Below are positions 1 through 5,872 of a stretch of DNA of 5,872 nucleotides, one piece after another. The translations under genes and the position numbers were made by a program. Under the pieces are notes generated by a model, which was given only the letters and a program-made list of their open reading frames with translations, was not told where the DNA came from and ran no database searches. Position 1 is the stretch's first letter, and the number at the start of each line of letters is the position of its first letter. Source of the DNA: Candidatus Kapaibacterium sp. GTDB lineage: Bacteria; Bacteroidota; Ignavibacteria; Kapaibacteriales; UBA2268. Location of the stretch: NCBI GenBank assembly GCA_938038165.1, contig CALHRB010000255.1, positions 1 to 5,872 of the forward strand, in the 5' to 3' direction.

Positions 1-46
1 AAATCAAGAGGGTAGTAATAGCTTGCCTCCGTGAAATTATGAAGCT
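1..46. other. Unassigned window edge
   Basis: These 46 bases lie downstream of the acetyltransferase stop codon. One plus-strand frame is open from the edge to a TGA at 32-34 and could be the last ten codons of a convergent gene, but it is too short to support. The minus strand contains GGAGG followed by no well-spaced ATG, GTG or TTG. No hairpin terminator is visible. Confidence 0.3.
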
Positions 47-628
47 TTATTTTGCTATAATTTTGCATTTGTGTTTTTCAAGGTCAATCGAATAAAGGAC
101 ATATCCATTATGATTTTGATATGGTTCGGGACAATTTTCAAGAGGACCGATATAATTAAAGCCAATTTTTTTTAAAATTCTTTCTGATTTATGATTTTCG
201 GGGTGAACTAAAGCTGTTATAATCCTGAAACCAAAAAATTCAAAAACAAAGTCTAATAACACAATGGTGGCTTCTTCAGCGTAAGAATTTCCCCAATAAT
301 TTTTATCTAATCCAACAAAAATTTCAATATTTTCCGGGAATGGAAACATTCTGATGATACCGCACCAACCAATGGGGTTTCCAGTTTCCATCTGTTCAAT
401 GACAAGACTAAAAGCAAAAAAATTATCAATTGTTACAGTCTCATAATTATCTACTATTCTTGGAATAATATCAGATACTGCATCGTAAGAATAAACACCT
501 TCGGGTATATATTTCATTATCTCTGCATCACTCCACCACTTGTAGAGAGTGTCAATATCATCAAGTTTAAAGCATCTTAACCTGAGTCTATTGCTAATAA
601 GTTGAAAATTTTTACAATCAATTGGCAT
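47..628 (-). CDS. GNAT family N-acetyltransferase, RimJ/RimL type
   Basis: This 193-residue protein is a probable acetyl-CoA-dependent N-acetyltransferase of the RimJ/RimL (Acetyltransf_3) group, acting in the cytoplasm. The N-terminus shows the group's usual opening: LISNRLRLRCF (about residues 10-20), then a W-x-x-D-x-E-I-M segment (32-38) like the W-x-D-x-x-v/t-r/k-y pattern. The acetyl-CoA binding loop is YWGNSYAEEA (111-120), matching the common WGxGYAxEA but with Ser where a second Gly is frequent. The C-terminal N-x-x-S-x-x-x-L-x-K-x-GF signature is at 145-157 (NHKSERILKKIGF). The length is normal for the family. The ATG start leaves the complete N-terminal strand; no Shine-Dalgarno is seen before it. 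It is transcribed away from murA and looks unrelated to it. The substrate cannot be told: members acetylate ribosomal protein N-termini, small molecules or drugs. The family assignment is secure, the function is not. Confidence 0.88.
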   Translation of the reverse strand: MPIDCKNFQLISNRLRLRCFKLDDIDTLYKWWSDAEIMKYIPEGVYSYDAVSDIIPRIVDNYETVTIDNFFAFSLVIEQMETGNPIGWCGIIRMFPFPENIEIFVGLDKNYWGNSYAEEATIVLLDFVFEFFGFRIITALVHPENHKSERILKKIGFNYIGPLENCPEPYQNHNGYVLYSIDLEKHKCKIIAK

Positions 629-740
629 AATAAGAACAACGCTTTAACATAGTAAAAAAATTTTTAGGAATCTCTCCGATATTCGAAAATTTTCATTTGA
701 AATAAGCATTACAATTACAATTTATAGCATTAGATAGAAT

Positions 741-780
741 GTTTTTTAAAAGATATCTATCTCCAAAAATTTTAAAAAAC
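741..780. repeat. 11-base perfect inverted repeat
   Basis: GTTTTTTAAAA at 741-751 is the exact reverse complement of TTTTAAAAAAC at 770-780, with an 18-base spacer. The arms are almost pure A/T, so any RNA hairpin would be weak. It is not followed by a U-tract in a position that would suit a terminator of either flanking gene. It may be a protein-binding site or chance: at this composition I estimate roughly a one-in-ten chance of such a close pair in a spacer this long. Confidence 0.35.
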
Positions 781-856
781 AAATTTAACAATAGATATGA
801 TATTTTCGAAGTAGATAAGAAATTTTTTTATCGGATGATAGTGATTATTTTAGTAA

Positions 857-864
857 TAATTTTG
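857..864 (+). promoter_or_regulatory. Candidate -7 promoter element of murA
   Basis: TAATTTTG matches the Bacteroidota primary-sigma -7 consensus TAnnTTTG exactly and sits 45 bases before the murA ATG, implying a leader of roughly 40 bases. The expected TTG about 19 bases further upstream is absent (the bases there are GGATGA), and short AT-rich matches arise easily here. Whether this organism uses that consensus is itself inferred. Confidence 0.3.
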
Positions 865-909
865 TGAAGAAGTTCAATTTTTTTAATAAAATTTAACACA
901 ATTTAAATA

Positions 910-2172
910 ATGGATAAATTCATAATTGAAGGCGGACAAAGGCTACACGGAAGAATAAAGATTTCGGGAGCTAAAAATGGTTCATTAGCATTGATGCCTG
1001 CAACCTTACTGGCACCGGGTTGCTATCATATAACAAACACCCCAAATTTAAGGGATGTTTGGACAATGTCGAGATTACTCGGTTCAATGGGTGTATTTTG
1101 TGAATTGAACGGCAATGATTTATTTATTGACTCTAACAATATCAAAAGTTTTGAGGCTCCCTATGAACAGGTAAAAAAGATGAGGGCATCCTTTTACGTG
1201 CTGGGTCCTTTGGTCGCAAGATTTGGCTATGCAAAAGTATCTCTACCTGGAGGATGTGCGTGGGGTCCGAGACCAGTTGATCTTCATCTTAAGGGTATGG
1301 AAAAATTAGGGGCTGAAATTTCACTTGAAGCAGGATATGTAATTGCAAAGGCTGATAGATTAAAAGGGACTAAGTTCCATCTTGATATATCAAGCGTTGG
1401 AGCAACAGGTAATTTGTTAATGGCAGCATCACTTGCAAAAGGAACCACGGTTATTACAAATGCAGCCACAGAACCAGAAATCACCGCTCTGGCAAGAATG
1501 TTGGTTAAAATGGGAGCAAAAATTGATGGAATTGGAACTAATTGCCTTACAATAGATGGAGTAGAGGAATTAAAGCCAGTGAATGAAGAAACCATTCCCG
1601 ATAGGATTGAAGCTGCAACATATCTTATTGCTACAGCTATGACAAAAGGAAAAATAGAAATTGAAAATACCAATCCGTATCATTTGACTTCAGTCCTCGA
1701 AAAATTAGAATCCTCAGGTTGTAAAATTGAAGTTACAAGCGATAGAATTGAATTGGAAATGGATCAAGATCCTGAACCAATTGATATTGTAACATCCATA
1801 TATCCGGGATTTCCGACAGATTTACAAGCTCAATGGATTGCATATATGTTAACTGCAAAAGGAGTTTCGAGAGTGACAGAAACAATTTATCAAGATAGAT
1901 TCAAACACGTACCGGAGCTACAACGTCTTGGCGCACAAATTGATTTAGCAGACAATGTCGCGATTGTTAAAGGAGGAAATAGGCTAAGTGGTGCTACCGT
2001 TATGTCTTCTGACTTAAGGGCAAGTGCATCATTAATTTTGGCTGCATTAATAGCCGAAGGAACCACTGAAGTTTTGAGGGTGTATCATATTGACAGAGGA
2101 TACGAAGCAATAGAAAAGAAACTTCAATCCCTTGGTTCTTCAATTAAAAGGGTTCCTACTGATATTTTTTAA
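910..2172 (+). CDS. murA: UDP-N-acetylglucosamine 1-carboxyvinyltransferase
   Basis: MurA transfers enolpyruvate from phosphoenolpyruvate to the 3-OH of UDP-GlcNAc, the first committed step of cytoplasmic peptidoglycan precursor synthesis. The 420-residue length is normal for MurA and both inside-out alpha/beta domains of the EPSP-synthase fold are present. Key residues are intact: Lys22-Asn23 in SGAKNGSLAL, catalytic Cys116 in PGGCAWGPRPVDLH (equivalent to E. coli Cys115), Arg121 in the same motif, Asp304 in YPGFPTDLQAQ (general base, E. coli Asp305), and Arg396 in HIDRGYEAIEKKL. Cys at 116 rather than Asp predicts that the enzyme is open to covalent modification by fosfomycin. The AWGPRP variant of the loop fits Bacteroidota/Chlorobi-type enzymes. 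The start is the ATG that gives the standard MDKFIIEGG opening; no Shine-Dalgarno precedes it. An amino-sugar kinase follows after 45 bases, probably in the same operon. Confidence 0.97.
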   Translation: MDKFIIEGGQRLHGRIKISGAKNGSLALMPATLLAPGCYHITNTPNLRDVWTMSRLLGSMGVFCELNGNDLFIDSNNIKSFEAPYEQVKKMRASFYVLGPLVARFGYAKVSLPGGCAWGPRPVDLHLKGMEKLGAEISLEAGYVIAKADRLKGTKFHLDISSVGATGNLLMAASLAKGTTVITNAATEPEITALARMLVKMGAKIDGIGTNCLTIDGVEELKPVNEETIPDRIEAATYLIATAMTKGKIEIENTNPYHLTSVLEKLESSGCKIEVTSDRIELEMDQDPEPIDIVTSIYPGFPTDLQAQWIAYMLTAKGVSRVTETIYQDRFKHVPELQRLGAQIDLADNVAIVKGGNRLSGATVMSSDLRASASLILAALIAEGTTEVLRVYHIDRGYEAIEKKLQSLGSSIKRVPTDIF

Positions 2173-2205
2173 TTTTTTTTCTTATGGCATAAATTTTGAG
2201 AAAGA

Positions 2206-2210
2206 AAGGA
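2206..2210 (+). promoter_or_regulatory. Shine-Dalgarno that fixes a TTG start
   Basis: AAGGA ends seven bases before the TTG at 2218-2220. The competing in-frame ATG at 2242 is preceded by AAAATTTAAAAGATTTATAT, with no such element, so the upstream TTG is preferred. It is the clearest ribosome-binding site in the window, where other starts lack one. Confidence 0.6.
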
Positions 2211-2217
2211 CGGTTAA

Positions 2218-3192
2218 TTGAAAAATTTAAAAGATTTATATATGGAATTAAAAAAAGATTGTGTTATTGCAGCTATTGACGGTGGTGGAACAAAAACAAG
2301 AGGAATTATTTTTAAAAATGGAAGAATTATTTCTCAAACAAGGTCTGGCACTACACGAATCGGAGCTGTTGGAGTAGGTGAATCCTCAGAAAGAATTTTA
2401 AATGTAATAACTGATTTATGTGAACAAGCTGAAATAGATTCATCCGAAATTGATGCGACAGTTATTGGGCTTGCAGGAGTGTGGTTAGATGAAGAAAAGA
2501 ATCGCTCCAAGCAATTACTGAGAACATTAGCACGCGGACAGAACATTTCGCTTAATGATTTGTATGTTACAAGCGATGCAGAGTTAGCTCTTCAAGGTGC
2601 CTTTGAGAGCGAACCAGGTGTGATTTTGATAGTTGGTACAGGATCAATAGCACTTGCTCGTAACGAAAAAAATTTGATTTCAAGATGTGGTGGCTGGGGT
2701 ATTGAACTGGATGATGAAGGGAGCGGAGCCTGGATTGGAAGGGAAGGTTTGACCGCTGTTGTCAGAGACCTTGACGGCAGAGGAAAAAAAACAAAACTAA
2801 CCCAACTTCTTTCAGATATTTCTCCATCTATTGACATCAATCAACCCAGAACAATTGTTAAGGCTTATTCAGAAAGAACTTTTGAGTATCATATGCTTTC
2901 ACCTCTGGTTATGCAATGCGCCTCTGAAGGAGATGAAGTTTGTTTTGATATAATTCAAAGAGCTTCTGCCCACCTGATTGAATTACTAACAGCCATAGAA
3001 AAGAATTTCAAGCTAAAAAAAATACCAGTTGCTCTGATGGGTGGTATCATAGATGCCAATACAATTCTTGAAAATATGCTTGATGAAAAAATTAAAAAGC
3101 TGAATTCATTTGTCAGAGTTGAACCTAAAGGTACTGCTCTTATGGGAGCTGTTTTGATAGGATATAAAATGATAGAGCAAGAAATGTGTTGA
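2218..3192 (+). CDS. BadF/BadG-type ATPase, probable N-acetylglucosamine (amino-sugar) kinase
   Basis: This 324-residue protein belongs to the ASKHA superfamily, BadF/BadG/BcrA/BcrD group, whose sugar kinases phosphorylate GlcNAc and sometimes MurNAc with ATP. Motifs in order: phosphate-1 loop DGGGTKT (21-27), VIGLAGVW (82-89), the SDAELAL segment with likely catalytic Asp120, phosphate-2 GTGS (140-143), the sugar-site GGWG followed by DEGSGAW (158-172) as in GlcNAc kinases, adenosine-site GGI (275-277), and a C-terminal G-T-A-L-M-G-A helix (305-311). GGWG...DEGS points to an amino-sugar kinase rather than the benzoyl-CoA reductase or 2-hydroxyacyl-CoA dehydratase activators, which also bind an iron-sulfur cluster; no paired cysteines for that are seen. 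The TTG start is chosen because AAGGA lies at the right distance; an ATG at 2242 would remove only eight residues. It lies 45 bases after murA, so salvage of wall amino sugars is a reasonable role. GlcNAc versus MurNAc specificity cannot be read from the sequence. Confidence 0.85.
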   Translation: MKNLKDLYMELKKDCVIAAIDGGGTKTRGIIFKNGRIISQTRSGTTRIGAVGVGESSERILNVITDLCEQAEIDSSEIDATVIGLAGVWLDEEKNRSKQLLRTLARGQNISLNDLYVTSDAELALQGAFESEPGVILIVGTGSIALARNEKNLISRCGGWGIELDDEGSGAWIGREGLTAVVRDLDGRGKKTKLTQLLSDISPSIDINQPRTIVKAYSERTFEYHMLSPLVMQCASEGDEVCFDIIQRASAHLIELLTAIEKNFKLKKIPVALMGGIIDANTILENMLDEKIKKLNSFVRVEPKGTALMGAVLIGYKMIEQEMC

Positions 3193-3239
3193 ATTATCAC
3201 ATAACTCTTCCCCTTTCAGATCAACAATATAAAACTTTT

Positions 3240-3251
3240 ACCAACGTTGGT
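3240..3251. promoter_or_regulatory. 12-base perfect palindrome, possible operator
   Basis: ACCAACGTTGGT is perfectly self-complementary and lies in the 106-base spacer between the kinase stop and the rhodanese start, 47 bases before that start codon. Half its bases are G or C while the spacer as a whole is about 26% G+C, so it stands out from background. With no loop and no following U-tract it is a poor terminator. A dimeric regulator binding upstream of the rhodanese/activator cluster is the simplest reading, but no protein is identified. Confidence 0.4.
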
Positions 3252-3298
3252 TAATTCTATGTTGCACTAATCATTAAGTTTATTAAACAAACATTTTT

Positions 3299-3940
3299 AT
3301 GAAAAAAATTATCTATGAAATATTTGGTATTGTTTTGATCTCTTCTATTCTGGGATTGATTTATAATCAATTCTCGGCAAAACCATTACCGCTGATAAGA
3401 AAACCACAAAAAGTCGAGTTTGTAGATGACTCATTGATAGTAGATTTAAAAAGAAAAACTCAAGAATCACTGAAATCAGTCAATACTATAAAATTTGACA
3501 CTCAAATGAAAAAAGATGATATTAACAAACCAAAAGATACAATCATTAAAAAGGAAAATACAGAAATTGCATCTGCTAACAAAATTGAAGTGCCGGAACA
3601 CATCAAATCAAACGAAGATGGTTTTAAGTTTATTAATTATTCACAGCTTAAAAAATACCTTAATGATCCCTCTTTTCTGATTATTGATGCAAGAAATGAT
3701 ATTGATTACGGGAATGGGCATATCGAAAACGCTATCAACATAGATGCTTACCTGATGGATCAAACAGAGTATTTTAAGCAAATAACAATGCTGCCAAAAG
3801 ATAAAATTTTAATAATATATTGCAGCGGAGGAAACTGCGATGCAAGCGAAAAACTTGCAAAAGATATTTTGAGTTTTGGTTTTAAAAATGTTCTTGTTTA
3901 TTATGGTGGCTGGGAAGAATGGAAATCAAAAATGAAATAA
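3299..3940 (+). CDS. Membrane-anchored rhodanese-domain protein
   Basis: This 213-residue protein has a short basic N-terminus (MKK), one hydrophobic segment (about 5-23) and a Lys/Asp-rich linker of roughly 80 residues (25-105). A single rhodanese domain fills the C-terminus (about 108-213). Domain landmarks are LIIDARNDIDYGNGHIENAINI (127-148, two overlapping parts of the usual D-x-R...GHI-x-x-A-x-N pattern), the active-site loop YCSGGNC (174-180) and the closing YYGGWEEW (201-208). Cys175 is the expected persulfide-forming residue; the loop ends in a second Cys (180) where many rhodaneses have Arg. The topology suggests the catalytic domain faces the periplasm, tethered by an uncleaved signal anchor, though cleavage is possible. 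Such domains carry sulfane sulfur or act in thiol redox reactions; the partner is unknown. The ATG has no Shine-Dalgarno. The last 22 bases overlap the sigma-54 activator gene, implying co-transcription. Confidence 0.85.
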   Translation: MKKIIYEIFGIVLISSILGLIYNQFSAKPLPLIRKPQKVEFVDDSLIVDLKRKTQESLKSVNTIKFDTQMKKDDINKPKDTIIKKENTEIASANKIEVPEHIKSNEDGFKFINYSQLKKYLNDPSFLIIDARNDIDYGNGHIENAINIDAYLMDQTEYFKQITMLPKDKILIIYCSGGNCDASEKLAKDILSFGFKNVLVYYGGWEEWKSKMK

Positions 3941-5163
3941 ATTTGTTGAATTCCATTGATGAAAACACTCACAAACTGCTTCGTTTAAAATTTGGAGTTG
4001 TTGGTGAATCAAAAAAAATGCAGGAGGTTATAAGCAAAGTAGCTCTTGCTGCACCAACAGACTTACCAGTTTTAATTACCGGTGAAACCGGAACAGGCAA
4101 AGAAATTTTTGCTAATACAATTCATGGATTAAGCAAAAGAAAAAAATTTCCATTCATAAGTGTTAATTGCGGAGCTATTCCCGAAACACTTTTAGAATCA
4201 GAGCTTTTTGGGAACGAAAAAGGTGCTTTTACGGGTGCCATCGAGCAAAGAAAAGGCTTTTTTGAAGTTGCAGACAAAGGAACTATTTTCCTTGACGAAA
4301 TCGGTGAAATGCCAATAGGAACTCAAGTTAAACTTCTTCGGGTTCTTGAAAGCGGTGAGTTCACAAGACTTGGTTCCACAGCGCTAAAAAAAGTTGATGT
4401 AAGAATAATAGCTGCTACAAACAGAGATTTGGAACAAGAAATTGAAAAAGGAAATTTTCGCCGGGATTTATTTTTTCGCTTGAATTCTGTTCATATTGTT
4501 TTACCACCTTTGCGGGAACACCCTGAAGATATCAAGGATTTGGTAAATTATTTTGCAGAAAAAACTTGCTCTAAACTTGGACTTAAATTTGATGGAATTT
4601 CAAATGATGCTCTTTTAATTCTCGAAAGACGACCCTGGACCGGAAATATACGTGAATTAAAAAATTTAATCGAAACACTTATAACTCTTGAGCAAGCAAC
4701 TTTTATTTCTCAGGATATATTAAAGAGATATATACCATTGGCTTTGCCCCCAAAGGATGTTAATCCTCAACCAGCTGATAAAGCTCTGGTACAATATATT
4801 GATTATGAAGAACCTCAAAAGTTTGAATTGGAAATAATATTCAGGTCGCTTCTTGAGTTGAAACATGATATGACCAATATATTTAAGTATCTTAGAACAC
4901 TCGAAAATAAAATTGACGATATTGAACTAGAAATTGAAGAACTTAATACCTATTTAATAGCTCATAATAGTAAAACTAACTCAGAAATAAGCAAAGATGA
5001 AAACGAGAATCAACTCAAACTTGATGAACTCGAAAAAAGAGCCATCATAACTGCCCTGAAAAAATCATCCGGAAACCGTAGATTAGCCGCAAATTTGCTT
5101 GGAATAAGCGAACGCACTTTATATCGTAAAATTAATGAACTCAACATTAGTAATAATCTTTAG
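3919..5163 (+). CDS. Sigma-54-dependent activator, stand-alone AAA+ plus Fis-type HTH
   Basis: This 414-residue bacterial enhancer-binding protein would use ATP hydrolysis to remodel sigma-54 RNA polymerase into an open complex. The AAA+ domain begins almost at once (about 25-260): Walker A GETGTGKE (55-62), sigma-54-contacting GAFTGA loop (102-107), Walker B GTIFLDEIGE (121-130), sensor I ATNR (166-169), arginine-finger region FRRDLFFRLN (180-189) and sensor II W-T-G-N-I-R-E-L (240-247). All parts needed for activation are present. There is no receiver, GAF or PAS domain, so like PspF it is probably controlled by a separate protein or by its level. Residues about 296-345 form a charged, helical, probably coiled-coil insert. 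A Fis-type helix-turn-helix ends the protein (about 367-407, with RRLAANLLGISERTLYRKI). The ATG lies inside the rhodanese gene; a GGTGG nine bases upstream is only a weak Shine-Dalgarno, and a TTG at 3943 is an alternative start. Confidence 0.95.
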   Translation: MEIKNEINLLNSIDENTHKLLRLKFGVVGESKKMQEVISKVALAAPTDLPVLITGETGTGKEIFANTIHGLSKRKKFPFISVNCGAIPETLLESELFGNEKGAFTGAIEQRKGFFEVADKGTIFLDEIGEMPIGTQVKLLRVLESGEFTRLGSTALKKVDVRIIAATNRDLEQEIEKGNFRRDLFFRLNSVHIVLPPLREHPEDIKDLVNYFAEKTCSKLGLKFDGISNDALLILERRPWTGNIRELKNLIETLITLEQATFISQDILKRYIPLALPPKDVNPQPADKALVQYIDYEEPQKFELEIIFRSLLELKHDMTNIFKYLRTLENKIDDIELEIEELNTYLIAHNSKTNSEISKDENENQLKLDELEKRAIITALKKSSGNRRLAANLLGISERTLYRKINELNISNNL

Positions 5164-5171
5164 TTATTATT

Positions 5172-5872
5172 ATGAAGATAAAAGTCTTATTCTTAGTATT
5201 ATTTTTGTTCCCTTTATCTACATTTGTTCTAAGTTCCCAGTCTGAGAATAAAGTTAATAATTCTAAAAAAAGATTACCTGAAATTATCAATAGCTATCAA
5301 CCAACTATTGTTCCTGTAACTGATTTATTGGATAGCATCCTATATTTTGATAGAAAGATTCATCCTGAAAATATCAATGGAATTAAAGACAATGATGATA
5401 TTTGGTTCTCAAAAAAAAATGATAATGGTTTGTGGTCAGAACCAAAAAATATTGGTTCTCCATTGAACACCAAAGACTCTGATGTGTTATTTAGTTTAAC
5501 GCCTGATGGTCAATTTGCTTTAGTATATGGACTATATCAATCTGACGGAACCAAAGAGAGTGGCTTTTCATTGTCAAGAAAAATCAAAGGCGTATTTTCA
5601 TTTCCTCAACCGATTAAAATTCAAAATTTCTATAATAATTCAAAAAACTTTTATGGGTTTCTATCGGCAGATAAAAGAGTTCTGCTAATGTCATTAAAGA
5701 GAGATGACAGTTATGGTGATTTGGATTTATATGTTTCAACCTATGATGAAAGTACAAAAATGTTTTCTGAACCACAAAATTTAGGTTCAGTAATCAATAC
5801 AAAAGGCTCAGAAGCCTCAGTTCATCTGGCACTTGACGGGAAAACCCTCTATTTCTCTTCAAATGGTCACAA
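5172..5872 (+). CDS. Secreted PD40-repeat (WD40-like beta-propeller) protein, 3' partial
   Basis: The frame is open from an ATG eight bases after the activator stop to the window end, giving 233 codons with the C-terminus missing. The N-terminus is a signal peptide: MKIK, a hydrophobic core (5-20), then SSQS where cleavage is likely; no lipobox Cys is present. The mature part carries blade-like repeats of the PD40 type. NDDIWFSKKNDNGLWSEP with NIGSPLNTKDSD (74-104) parallels GDLDLYVSTYDE...FSEP with NLGSVINTKGSE (182-214). The second is followed by the typical S-V-H-L-A-L-D-G-K-T-L-Y-F-S-S-N-G-H strand (216-233). In Bacteroidota and relatives such propellers often precede an OmpA-type peptidoglycan-binding domain, which would lie beyond the window; that is a prediction, not seen. 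No Shine-Dalgarno is visible. Close spacing suggests expression with the rhodanese and activator genes. The ligand is unknown. Confidence 0.85.
   Translation, partial: MKIKVLFLVLFLFPLSTFVLSSQSENKVNNSKKRLPEIINSYQPTIVPVTDLLDSILYFDRKIHPENINGIKDNDDIWFSKKNDNGLWSEPKNIGSPLNTKDSDVLFSLTPDGQFALVYGLYQSDGTKESGFSLSRKIKGVFSFPQPIKIQNFYNNSKNFYGFLSADKRVLLMSLKRDDSYGDLDLYVSTYDESTKMFSEPQNLGSVINTKGSEASVHLALDGKTLYFSSNGH

Larger units (their letters stand above)
629..909. other. Divergent AT-rich intergenic region
   Basis: This 281-base spacer separates two divergently transcribed genes, so it should hold promoters for both. G+C is about 20% by hand count (55 of 281), clearly below the flanking coding sequence. 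No credible coding frame or tRNA-like fold is seen. It contains several inverted repeats, listed separately, and one TAnnTTTG-like element facing murA. A matching element on the other strand (780-787, read as TAAATTTG) would face the acetyltransferase but lies about 150 bases from its start and lacks a TTG at the expected upstream distance. Confidence 0.6.

Noticed and set aside
1..95. Plus-strand open frame from the window edge (stop near 93-95)
   Set aside because: It would overlap the acetyltransferase C-terminus antisense and has no recognisable features.
1284..1673. 129-codon open frame on the minus strand inside murA
   Set aside because: It lies wholly within a well-supported murA; its translation is a hydrophobic, Ser/Ile-rich shadow with no recognisable domain.
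2160..2182. T-rich run after the murA stop as a terminator
   Set aside because: No stable hairpin precedes the T-run, and the kinase follows after 45 bases as in an operon.
2334..3200. Three short minus-strand open frames within and at the end of the kinase gene
   Set aside because: They are antisense to a complete kinase with all motifs, show no family features and share the same antisense frame bias.
3248..3267. Possible sigma-54 promoter (TGG then TTGC) before the rhodanese gene
   Set aside because: The GG and GC dinucleotides are 15 bases apart instead of the required 12, and the correctly spaced alternative lacks the GC.
3275..3282. TAAGTTTA as a -7 element for the rhodanese gene
   Set aside because: The last base departs from TAnnTTTG and no TTG lies at the expected distance (the nearest are 11 and 25 bases upstream).
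1..5872. CRISPR array, tRNA, rRNA, insertion sequence or toxin-antitoxin pair
   Set aside because: No regularly spaced repeats, cloverleaf-like segments, transposase motifs or paired small genes were found on either strand.

Overview
The window is AT-rich: about 20% G+C by hand count between the first two genes, higher in the coding sequences. Most starts lack a clear Shine-Dalgarno sequence. The MurA active-site segment reads GGCAWGPRPVDLH, and there is a secreted PD40-type beta-propeller protein. Together these suggest the Bacteroidota/Chlorobiota/Ignavibacteriota assemblage. This placement is an inference from style and composition; there is no rRNA or tRNA to confirm it.

Layout. Bases 1-46 are too short to assign. 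A RimJ/RimL-type GNAT acetyltransferase lies on the minus strand (47-628). A 281-base, very AT-rich divergent intergenic region (629-909) follows, with several inverted repeats and one Bacteroidota-like -7 element. On the plus strand come a complete murA (910-2172) and, 45 bases later, a BadF/BadG-type amino-sugar kinase (2218-3192) with a TTG start and a good Shine-Dalgarno. A 106-base spacer (3193-3298) carries a perfect 12-base palindrome. The next cluster is tight: a membrane-anchored rhodanese-domain protein (3299-3940), a sigma-54 activator overlapping it by 22 bases (3919-5163), and a secreted PD40 propeller protein that starts 8 bases later and runs off the window end (5172-5872).

How the genes may work together. 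MurA makes the first committed step of peptidoglycan synthesis from UDP-GlcNAc. The adjacent kinase belongs to a family that phosphorylates free GlcNAc (and, in some members, MurNAc), so the pair plausibly links wall synthesis to salvage of amino sugars. The downstream cluster combines an envelope-located rhodanese, a stand-alone PspF-like activator with no N-terminal sensor domain, and an exported propeller protein. An envelope-related regulatory unit is a reasonable hypothesis, but no sigma-54 promoter is evident in the window.

I do not see a clear, previously undescribed system here. The most interesting points are the rhodanese/activator/propeller gene order, the helical insert in the activator, the two-cysteine rhodanese loop and the palindrome in front of that cluster.
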